From: Heterohyrax brucei
Lineage: Eukaryota > Chordata > Mammalia > Hyracoidea > Procaviidae
Assembly: GCA_028571685.1 (NCBI GenBank)
Contig: CM053156.1
Location: forward strand, 83,331,049 to 83,395,048
Direction of reading: 5' to 3'
Length of the DNA: 64,000 bases
The notes below the pieces were generated by a model. The model worked only from the letters and a program-made list of their open reading frames with translations, had not been told where the DNA came from and searched no databases. Positions 55,159-64,000 of the stretch are shown here, one piece after another (the first letter of the stretch is position 1; every line of letters begins with the position of its first letter). A program made the position numbers and the translations under genes.

Positions 55159-56129
55159 TCGGGGGAAAGGTTGAAGTTGGAGCAGATTTGAGGGCAGAAA
55201 GTGATCCTTTCATATTTGAACTCTGAGATTCCTGTAAGACAATTAAACGGGAACGCCTCGTAAGCAGCCTCATCTAGAACTAGAGAGATGTGGGCCAAAG
55301 ATGGAGATTTGGTGATTTTAGTGTGACTGACTGATTTTACTACATTTAGTGATTTTAGTGTGGGGGTACATTTTAGAATGTGATTTTCGTCCTTCTGGAT
55401 TGTTATAAATGATAAAAAGAAACAGAGAGAGAGAGAAAGAAAAGAAAGAAGATTAAGGCTAATAGTATCTTTATTAGAAAATATTACCTATTTATTACAG
55501 ATTCAATATACATGTAATAATATAAAAAAAGAATGAATGGGACTCATTTTGTTATTGTATTTTAATAAGATGATTTTAGTTTACTTTTTAGACATTTATA
55601 TAAGAAAAATTCTCTTACACTTTAAAAAGTGTTTCCTAAAGTCATTCTTTCTTGATCAGTATATCTAGAGCATTGTTCAAAGTCAAATACTTTCTGTAAG
55701 ATAGAGGAGGAGGGAAGGAGGGCCAGATGGAAAGGGCAAGGAAGCGAAAGAGCAGGATAGAGAGAGATGGAGAGAGAACCGAGAATGAGAATATAAATTT
55801 CTTTGCTTGCATGAATCATAATTCATTTGAAGAGCCTCTTCTGGTTAGACTTTTAGAGCATTTTCAATTCTTTAATGCTATAAACACTCCAGGTCAAGTC
55901 TTTGAAGTCATATCTTTGTATGTAGCTTTGATTTTTTTATCTCAGAATACATTTCTGGAACTGAAACCGCCAGAATAAAATGTGAACATATATAAGGTTA
56001 TTATTGATAAGTAGTACAAGACTGATGGCCATTAGGCATTTGCACAAGTAGTACATACTGAATGTAGAAAAAGACAGAGTGAAAGTCAAAGAAGAACACA
56101 ATGACCCGACATCACATTTATTCTGTAGT
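55159..56129. other. Mostly unassigned, GA-rich microsatellite, possible L1M piece
   Basis: 55159-55220 may continue the 54740 repeat. 55415-55451 is a (GA)n/(GAAA)n run. 55860-56010 ('tacatttctggaactgaaac') could be the complement of an old L1 3' UTR, at low confidence. Confidence 0.4.
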
Positions 56130-56205
56130 CACACGTGGTTCGGTGCCGTGGAGTTGGTTCCGACTCATAATGACCCTGTGCACAGCAGCACGAAACACTA
56201 CCCAT
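56130..56205 (-). mobile_element. RTE LINE 3'-end fragment
   Basis: 'cggtgccgtggagttggttc', 'cgactcataatgaccctgtg', 'cagcacgaaacactacc' are the complement of the RTE 3' end, as at 16812. Short. Confidence 0.75.
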
Positions 56206-56349
56206 TCACATAAGCTATGTTTATTAAATGTGTCAAGTTCTCTTCCTGTCTTCAATCCCTTTGGGAGGTAATATACAACATACGATACATGACAATATAA
56301 AAAGCACACTGTGCAATATGGTATGTAACGTAATGCAATATAATAGCAA

Positions 56350-57784
56350 TGTGACCCAACAGCTCTGTCCATTTGTCATACTGTAGTAGTGTAAATGTTG
56401 CTGTGATGCTGAAAACTATGACACCAGTATCAAAATGCCAGCAGGGTCACCTCTGGTGGACAGGTTTTAGCTGAGTGTCCAAACTAAGATAGACCAGGAA
56501 GAAGGACCTGGCAGTCTATTTCTGGAGGGAAAACAATATAGCCAGTAAAGACCATAGGAAGAGCAGCAGAACACTGTCTGATACGGTGCCTGAACATGAC
56601 TACTTCAGGCTGCAAGACATTAAGTCCACAGGAGCCAAAGTATAACCTTGAGTATACTCCACCTGAATTTAGAGACCATCTCAAGAATAGGTTTGATTCG
56701 TTAAACAGTAGTGAGAGGAGAACAGAAGAGTTGTAGAATGACGTCAAGAACATCACACATGAAGAAAACAAAAGGTCATTAAAAAGATAGGAAAAAGTAA
56801 AAGATGAAAATGGTTGTCAAAAAAGACGGAAACTTACTCTTAAACACAGGGTAGCTAAAGTAAAAAAAAAATGATGAAATTGCTGAACAGCAAATTGTCA
56901 AAAGGCAGCTCAAGAAGATAAAGTATTATAATGAAATGTTTTAAGAGCTCGACGCAGAAAACCAAAAGAGAAGGACAAGCTCAGCATTTCTCAAGCTGAA
57001 AGAACTGAAGAAAAGATTCAAGCCTCAAATTGCAATATTGAAGGCTTCTGCATGGAAAAGATTGGATGGCGTACGGAACATCAAAAGCAGATGGAAGGAA
57101 TCAATATCTAGAAACAGTCTATCCAAAAGAATTGGTCAACATTTAACTGTTTCAAAAGGTAGCGTGTGATCGAATGCCGATGGCACCGAAGGTTTCAGAA
57201 GTCCCAGCTGCACTGAGAACATTGCTGACGAACAAGGCTCTGGGAAAGGAAGGACCACCAACAGACACGTTTCAACTGCTGGAAGCAACAGTGGAAGCAC
57301 TCATTCAGCTATTCCAAGAAATTTGGAAGACAGCTGCCCAGCCAGCCGACTGGTACCCGTTGTTAAGAAAAGGTGCTCCAACAGAATGAGGAAATACTTG
57401 AACAATATCATTCATGCCACACAGAAGTAAAACTTTGCGAAGATCTTTCAGAAGCACTTGAAGCACTACATTGCTAGGGAACTGCCAGAAAATGAAGCCA
57501 GATTCCGAAAAGAATGAGAAGATTTCCTCTCACATATTTGGACACGTTATCAGAAATGATCACCTCCCCAGAAAAGAAGGACATCATTGTAGGTCAAGTA
57601 CAGATTCAGTGAAAAAGAGCAAGACCGTCAAGGAGATGGATTGACACAGTGGCTGCAGCAGTAGGCTTAGGCACAGCAGTAGTTGTGAGGACAGTGCAGG
57701 ACTGGGCAGTGTGCGTTCAGGTGTACACGGAGTCACTGTGGATCGGAACCGACCTGGTGGCACCTGACAACAATAGCAATACAT
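56350..57784 (+). mobile_element. RTE-clade LINE, copy 6, both ends kept but internally deleted
   Basis: Starts in the 5' leader ('gctgtgatgctgaaaac', 'gtcacctctggtggacaggt', as in copy 2 near 10100). It jumps over the endonuclease to 'gccaaagtataaccttgagt' (56636), runs through the connector and RT fingers (57174-57389 open: VPAALRTLLTNKALGKEG), then jumps from NRELPExxxxFR to the 3' end at about 57515 ('cctctcacatatttggacac') and finishes 'cacctgacaacaatagcaat'. The palm is missing altogether. 'aatagcaat' at 56342-56350 and 57772-57780 is a weak candidate duplication because the tail itself is (ACAAT)-like. Confidence 0.9.
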
Positions 57785-58199
57785 TACCTTATGTAGGTAA
57801 TGCAGTATTGTGTGTCTGCAACAGGCTGGTGATTTGTCATTTTACTTTCCAAAATCATATACGTTGGATCTTTATTCTTACTCTTAAAGAGGATTTAATT
57901 TAAAATTTTCTAGGTAGATCATTTTCTGAGTATGTTTCAGGCAAGCTATTAATGTTAGGCATTTAATTTTTATCTAGTCAACTTAAGAAACTCTCTTAAA
58001 ACTTTTAAGACCTTTCAGATTTGTGAACTTTCTAGACAGTGATATAGTTTTCAAATAATTTTACTTTAAATAAAGGAAGACTAATTTTTTTTGGGGGGGG
58101 GGAAATGATACATCCTTTGGACTTTTTTCTCCCCCACTTTTATTCTCATGTTATATTACTAAGGCTGTCATGACATTGAATTAGTGAGTATAAAGAACT
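57785..58199. other. Unassigned AT-rich stretch with a G run
   Basis: No gene or repeat. A 10-G run lies at 58093-58102. Confidence 0.4.
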
Positions 58200-58720
58200 G
58201 GTCCTTAAAAGTAATCATTAACTCTATTGTTTTTCCTGATTTCTGCTTTTATATCTATTTATTCTTCACTAAATTCCGTTGTTGTAATCATGGGTTTTCA
58301 CCTTAGTTCATTCATTATCATTTTCCCTTATGTAATACCGAATTTGCTTGAGACTAAATTTGCCTCAGATGGCAAATTTAGACTTATCTCATAATTCTGA
58401 CATTTAATTTTTTCTAGATGACCTATAATTGCAGCGTTTGTTACTCTTTTTATTCAGTAGTTCATTAAGTTTTCTATTTTTCCCCCCAAAGACTGGGAAG
58501 GTTAGGTATTTCATATTTTTATGTTAACTGCTAGGTTTGTTGTATAATGATCTGAAAACATGACTTGCACAAATGACACATTGGGGAAAATTGCTAAGGC
58601 TTTTTGTACAGCTAGTGAAATGTTATAATTGTTCAGTTAACCTTTCTATGAAATGTAAAACTACTGCTCATATAAACATATATTTTTAATTAAAAAATAT
58701 TTATTGTATCATGTTTCTTA
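58200..58720 (-). mobile_element. Possible very old L1 ORF2 fragment
   Basis: 'gttgtataatgatctgaaaa', 'cacaaatgacacattgggga' have a loose similarity to the complement of L1 ORF2. Tentative. Confidence 0.35.
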
Positions 58721-58724
58721 TACT

Positions 58725-60122
58725 ACTAAATCGTTAATATATTCTTTGCTGACACCATGATTCATAGGCATTGATTCTTCTTTCATTTTCCTTAATCATT
58801 GTCCGTTTTTCCAAACCGTATAAAGTGACTTAAAACACCATAGCTTGGAGCAATCACACCTTAGTCCTTAAGGTGACATCTTCTTTTTTAACACTTGAAC
58901 AAAATCTTCTGCAGCAGATTTGTCCAGTGTAATGTGTCTTCTGATTTCTTGACTGCTGCTTCCATGAGTGTCGATTGCGAATCCAAGTAGAGTGAAATCC
59001 TTGACAACTTCAGACTTTTCTGTTTATCATGATGTTGCTTTTTGGTCCAGTTGTAAGGATTCTTGTTTCCTTTATGTTAGGGTGTAATTCATCCTGAATG
59101 CTGTAGTCTTTCACCTTCTTCAGTAAGTGTTTCAAGTTCTCTTTTCTTTCAGCAAGCAGGGTTGTATCATCTTCATACGTCAGGTTGTTAATGGATCTTC
59201 CCAGTCCTGATGCCCTGTTCTTTATGTAATCCAGCTTCTTGGATTATCTGCTTAGCATACAGTCTGAAGAAGTATGGTGAAAGGATACAACTCTGATGTA
59301 CACCTTTCCTGACTTTAAACCATGTATTATCTCCTTGTTGTGTTCAAATGACTACTTGTTTGTCTAGGCACAGGTTCCTCATGAGCACAATTAAGTGTTC
59401 TAGAAAGCCCGTTATCTTCGCATAGTCAATAAAACACAGGTATCTTTCTGGTATTCTCTGCTTGCAGCCCAAATCTACCTGAGACATCAGCACTGATATT
59501 CTTTATTCCATGTTCTGATCCAGCTTGAATTTCTGGCAGTGCTCTGTTGAAGTACTTCTGCAACTTCTTTTGAATGATCTTGAACAAACTTTTACTTGTG
59601 TGTGATATTAATGAAAATTTTAGATAATTTCTACATTCTCTTGGATCACCTTTCTTTGGAATGAGTGTAAATATGGGTCCCTTCCAGTTGATTAGCCAGA
59701 TAACTGTCTGTGCTGCCTGTGTTTGTTGAACATCTCAGTTTGTGTTCTGCCGGTTCCTGGAGCCTTGATTTGCACTGATGCTTTCAGTGCAGCTTGGACC
59801 TTTTCCTTAAGTACCATTGGTTCTTGATTGTGATCTATCTTCTGAAATGGTTGACTGTCAATCAACTCTTTTTAGTACAGTAACTGTATATTATTTCCAG
59901 CTTTGTTTGAGGCTTCCTGTGTCATTCAGTTTTATTGCCTATAGAATCCTTCAGTATTGCAACCTGAGGCTTAAAATTTTATTTCTTCAGTTGTTTTAGC
60001 TTGACTAATGCCAAGCATGTTCTTCTCTTTTAGTTTTCTTCATCCAAGTCTTTGCAAGTTTCCTTACAATACTTTATTTTGTTTCTCTAGCCAGTCTTTT
60101 AAATCTTCTATTCAGCACTAAG
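58725..60122 (-). mobile_element. RTE-clade LINE, copy 7, internal 1.4 kb
   Basis: On the minus strand it runs from the connector ('agtgctgaatagaagattta') through RT fingers, palm and thumb to 'gcctatgaatcatggtgtca' (the ELWCWRR codons). Palm motif C at 59166-59177 reads YEDD for YADD. The complement blocks 'tgaatttctggcagtgctct' (NRELPEIQ) and 'ctcatgagcacaattaagtg' are clear. Both the endonuclease and the 3' end are missing, so this is a remnant cut from a larger copy. No frame over 60 codons survives on the coding strand. Confidence 0.88.
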
Positions 60123-60239
60123 TTAATTTTTATTAATTATGAAATTATCAATTACACAGTTATTAATTATGGAACAAATTATTAATAGTAAGATCAACAA
60201 CCATGAAAGACATACATTATTGAATACTACCTGCAGATA

Positions 60240-60400
60240 CTAGGTGCATTATTTTATTAGTCCTCTGTCATCCCAGTGATGTATTAACTGACAAACAAAC
60301 TGAAATGTAGAGAGGTAAAGTACTGTCTTATTGATCACAATCCTCATAAAGAGTAAAGCTGGATTCAAACTCTAGTCTGGCTGAATTGAAGGCTTATAAA
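60240..60400 (-). repeat. MIR SINE
   Basis: Complement of MIR: 'caaactgaaatgtagagagg', 'taaagtactgtcttattgat', 'gctggattcaaactctagtc', 'tggctgaattgaagg'. Confidence 0.75.
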
Positions 60401-61156
60401 TCTAGTCGTTGCTATACAATGAGAACCTAACTCATCTTGTTTAGTAAATGGGATAAAACAATAGGTCAATAGGTGTATCTTTTCTTTTTAAAAAGGTGTA
60501 ACACATTTTAACATCAATTTCAAACTCTGTTCTGTACCTAAGATACTATGAATATGTTCCCATTAACAATAACTATACATTATTTTAAATAATTGTATCC
60601 TATCCTAGTTTGTTAAATTTTCACAGTTTATTTAATCAGCCCCTATTCTTTATGCTTGTCAGATATTGCCGGTGTTTTTTTATTGTTCGTAGTCATTTGA
60701 TGACACCCTAAGAGATGAGTTTTGTCTTCATCTGTGATCTTTTCCTTAGGAAAACACACTGGCAGTGAACAAGCAGGATTAAAATTCATATGAAAACATA
60801 ATAAAGGCCTTTGATCTGTACTTCCAAACATCTCCCCAGAAATTCTATGATTGTGTCACAAAAAATGATTTGCTCTTTGGTGTCTTCATTGGCTTTTTTT
60901 CTGTTTATGCTTAGAAGAAACCAAGCTGACCACTGCTTTGGGATTATTTTGGTGCTACTTTTGATCTAAATAGTGGATTGAATTTCAAAAGGAAAAAAAT
61001 GGAAGTTTCATAAATATACAGCAGTTCTTATTTGTGAAGGGCTGGGTTGACATATTTAATAAATAACAGAAATAAGAACAATTATCTAAATATTTTTCGC
61101 TAAACACCTAAAACACCTCTAAAGTGTTAAGTTTTCTTTACGATTACCATTCAATG
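60401..61156. other. Mostly unassigned; possible L1M 3' fragment
   Basis: 60490-60690 ('cacagtttatttaatcagcc', 'cctattctttatgcttgtca') may be the complement of an old L1 3' region. The rest is not recognised. Confidence 0.4.
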
Positions 61157-61171
61157 AAAAATGCATGTACC

Positions 61172-61219
61172 TTACATGTGAATGTACATTTTCACTCCAT
61201 TATGTTAAATAAGAAAAAA
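61172..61219 (+). mobile_element. Minimal L1 3'-end insertion (48 bp) with perfect 15-bp duplication
   Basis: 'gaatgtacattttcactcca' plus 'ttatgttaaataag' and poly(A) match the last bases of the L1 at 50387-50413 ('gaatgtacattttcattcaa'). Flanked by 'aaaaatgcatgtacc' at 61157-61171 and 61220-61234. An extremely 5'-truncated L1. Confidence 0.9.
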
Positions 61220-61234
61220 AAAAATGCATGTACC

Positions 61235-61527
61235 ACAAAGACTCTCGTGTCTTTTTCTTCCCCCTTCTGTTACTGACTCAGCCCTCAACTTTCAGATCCG
61301 TTGCTGCCTCCTCGTCTCCTGCAGGGTTCTAATCTTCCCTGGCAACTTGCATAGCAACTACCACTCAACCTCACCTGTGAAAGGTTAGTCCCCCATCGTT
61401 TCTTTTTTTTCTAAACTTTTGTTTTTCAGTCTGGAAATAAGCAAGCCAGCTGGTAGCATTCTAAACAGAGCTGGCCAGATCTGTGCTTCAGTGACAACAT
61501 GCTTTTCTTCTTAATTAAAACTCAAAA
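61235..61527. other. Unassigned stretch
   Basis: No gene or repeat recognised. Confidence 0.4.
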
Positions 61528-61687
61528 ACAAAATCCACTGCTGTTGGGTCATTTCCAACTCATAGCGACCCTAGAGGACAGAGTAGAACTGCCCTGTAGA
61601 GTTTGCACTGAGCGCCTGGCAGACGTGAACTGCCAATCTTTTGGTCAGCAGACGTAGCACATAGCCACTACACCACCAGAGTCTTCC
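61528..61687 (-). repeat. AfroSINE
   Basis: 'aaaatccactgctgttgggt', 'catagcgaccctagaggaca', 'gagtagaactgccctgtaga', 'ctacaccaccagagtcttcc'. Full length and well preserved. Confidence 0.95.
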
Positions 61688-62169
61688 CAATTACTGCAAC
61701 TAACTGGGATAACAGAAAAGAAGCTATCTACAAGGATGCAACAAAATTAAAACCGAGGACTCTGGGAGTGACCAAACCTGTTGCTATCTAGTTGATTCCC
61801 CCTAATGAATATGACCACTCTCTCCCTTGGCCTTTGCTGTCTAAGCCTCTGTTTTCTTGATTATGTAATGAAGTAGATGAATCAATGTGATCATTTAGAT
61901 TGATGGCGTGTCTATATCTGAGCAATCCAATGAAGAAAAACATCTGTGGCTGTATGGTGCTTGTAGACCTTGTACATAAGTTCGGGGCCGCCCCCGTGCT
62001 GTGAAGCTTCTGGTGTTCACACTCACCAGGCCACATTCAATACAGATAGTGCCTTCTGGAGGATGTCCCAGGGGTGCTGTTTACATGAGTTACAATATAC
62101 AGCTCAGCCTCCCTCTGTGCTGTAGTAGATATGCCACAGATCTTTGCAAGGTCTGCTTTAGGTGTTCAC
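61688..62169. other. Unassigned stretch
   Basis: No gene or repeat recognised. The 82-codon minus frame 61788-62036 shows no motif. Confidence 0.4.
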
Positions 62170-62265
62170 ATGTGGCTGATGAGGAACTTACAGTTCAGAA
62201 TGTTTAAGCACTTTGCTCAGGGTCTCCTGATCAGTGGCACCATAAAATCTGAACTCTAGCAGCAA
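62170..62265 (-). repeat. MIR fragment
   Basis: 'tgatgaggaacttacagttc', 'agcactttgctcagggtctc', 'ctgatcagtggcaccataaa' read as the complement of MIR. Confidence 0.6.
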
Positions 62266-62273
62266 GACTTCAT

Positions 62274-62457
62274 AAAAAAAACCCAAACCAATTGATTTCA
62301 ACTCACAAGAACTCCACGTATGTCAGACTAGAACTACACTTTCCTGGATTTTTACTGGCTGACCTTTTGGAAGTAGATCACCAAAGTATTTCTGGGTGGA
62401 CTTGAACTGCCACCTTTTAGTAAGCAGCTAAGCTTTTGTACCACCCAAGCACTTTCC
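62274..62457 (-). repeat. AfroSINE, long-body subtype
   Basis: 'aaaaaacccaaaccaattga', 'tcaactcacaagaactccac', 'cttttggaagtagatcacca', 'cttgaactgccaccttttag', 'ccacccaagcactttcc'. Diverged. Confidence 0.88.
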
Positions 62458-64000
62458 CTTTTGTCAGTAAGGTGATTTGACAGTGGCACTCTGATTGACC
62501 TGTATGATGAGTACTAATTTTTTTAAGATTTAGGTGCAGAAAGACAGAAATTTAATAAGCTCAATTCAACTTAAGAAGTGAATAACATAAAATTTAATAA
62601 ATTAATTATTCATTTAAATACATTAAAAGGGCAGATATATTATAGCCACCCTTGACCATGCCCTTCAGGGTTCTAGCTGTGGTTGAAGGCAGGGATGTGG
62701 CATAAAGAAGATGACAGCTGACTTCTGAGACTTAGATTCTTAGCAATGTCATTGGAAAGATAGACCCTGTTTCTCAGGAGTTCCAATGGAAGTCTAAAGC
62801 TGGAAACTCTCAGTTGCCTGGTGGGAACACCTGTTCAGGGTCGCTGCAACCAGTGGGAACTGAACTCTCAGTCCTCAGGTCTGGAATGCATGTATGAGGG
62901 GTGTTATAGCTTCACAGACCATGAGGGCAGAAATGCCAAGTACCGTTGAGTCAGATCTGAAGCCATGTTAAGAGTGGCCCCTGAGTCACAAGTCATGTTG
63001 CAGGGTGGGTTAGGGTAGATGCTGGGGGAACAAATCTAACAGTCACTAACTGCAGATGTCTTCACTTTCTAAACCTGAGATCAGTGACACCTATCACTGC
63101 CAGACTCAGAAATGAATGCACCAAGGGGAGAAAGACTGTGATCTGGAGCGCTCTATTCTCTGTGTATTATTTTTCAGCTCTGCCACCTGACATGACATTG
63201 AGGTACCTGTCCATTGCCAGGCTGCAGCTTGGGGTGACATAAGAAAAAAGATTATATAAATTTCATCTCTCTTTATCCTTCATGCCCTGGCTTGGGTATT
63301 GTATCAGAAACAGAACTGGACAAAAGGGGATAATATAACTAGTAGATAGTAGTTTAGAAACTCATTTCTTCCAATAGTGTTTCCTAGAAAACATGATTAC
63401 CATAATTTTACACAAATAACATGCACCTTCCATGTTTGCAAACCATGCCTTCTCCCCATGAAATGTTTTCCCAAGTGCACTATGCGAGGTGTTTTTGTTT
63501 GTTTGTTTTGTTTTTTACATCAACATGTGAAAAGAACTGATGACACAGTAGTGCTTACAAAAAATACCTCTGGGAGGGAAGGCATGGTTGGCAAATTAAC
63601 ATAGAAAGTGAGTGTTATCTGTGTAAAAATACTGTATTCTGTCTTGTGATGCCTTCCACAGAAATTCTGGGAGCTTAGTATTCTCCCTGACAAGAAGTAT
63701 CACTTCACCTTCCAAAGTTAGAATGTCAGCTTTATGCATTCTTTTATTTTTTCTTGAGATTATTCATGTGACATCTTTCTCTTGATACAAATTTTTCAGA
63801 AATATACAATATTCTCTCAGATGAATTCTCAGCAAAATGTCTCAAATAATTTATAGGGGAAAAAAGATGATCAAATGATGGGTTAATATTTTGTAGTTTG
63901 TGCTCGTTGAAAAAATGACTGTCAACAAGTTATGCTTCAAAATTAGTGAGTGATACTGTGTACAGAAACTCCAAAGTCGTTAGTGTGTTTGTATGACACA
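62458..64000. other. Unassigned right edge, 1.5 kb
   Basis: No gene found. A (GTTT)n-like run lies at 63492-63518. 62640-63050 could be an old LTR or unique sequence; I cannot tell. Confidence 0.4.

Noticed and set aside
62640-63050. Possible LTR
   Set aside because: No clear ends, poly(A) signal or family similarity that I can point to.

Overview
The window looks like noncoding nuclear DNA from an afrotherian mammal, most likely an elephant. Two things point there. About thirty copies of the tRNA-derived AfroSINE family are scattered on both strands, with the 'accctggtggtgtagtgg' head, the 'ctatgagtcgga' 3' block and a T-rich tail. They sit beside several copies of the RTE-clade (Bov-B type) LINE whose 3' end those SINEs share. 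L1, ERVL-MaLR LTRs, MIR, L2, MER20, MER5A and mariner fragments fill much of the rest. I find no host protein-coding gene, rRNA, tRNA, CRISPR array or bacterial-type operon. Every reading frame over 130 codons that I could interpret lies on or antisense to a retrotransposon. The tract is therefore intergenic or deep intronic.

Layout. 1-2.6 kb: RTE copy 1 split by a solo MaLR LTR. 2.9-5.4 kb: AfroSINE, an L1 3' end and a four-layer nest (SINE, MaLR LTR, SINE, probable ERV LTR). 5.7-7.3 kb: SINE and an L1 3' end carrying a SINE. 7.3-10 kb: mostly unassigned, with one L2 piece. 10.06-13.6 kb: RTE copy 2, the longest, keeping endonuclease and reverse transcriptase remains, followed by a SINE inside a SINE. 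13.6-16.5 kb: mostly unassigned. 16.5-17.5 kb: a MaLR LTR hit by one SINE and one RTE tail, then another SINE. 19-26.5 kb: L1M, L2, MIR, MER20 and MER5A. 26.5-30 kb: mostly unassigned. 30.1-32.1 kb: RTE copy 3, with a templated internal insertion. 32.8-34.9 kb: a degenerate ~16-bp minisatellite split by an L1 3' end, then a second L1 3' UTR. 35-42 kb: SINEs, RTE copy 4, MER20 and a mariner fold-back. 43.5-50.4 kb: a near-full-length but dead L1, followed by an inverted L1 piece. 53.9-60.1 kb: RTE copies 5, 6 and 7. 60-64 kb: MIRs, SINEs and a 48-bp L1 insertion with perfect target-site duplications.

How the parts relate. The RTE LINE (endonuclease plus reverse transcriptase) and the AfroSINEs share a 3' tail, which fits the known model that Bov-B type LINEs mobilise these SINEs. 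All enzyme-coding copies here are broken. The window also shows reciprocal nesting: a MaLR LTR inside RTE, RTE inside MaLR, a SINE inside MaLR, and MaLR inside a SINE. These families must have been active over overlapping periods. I did not find a new functional system; the value of the window is this insertion record.
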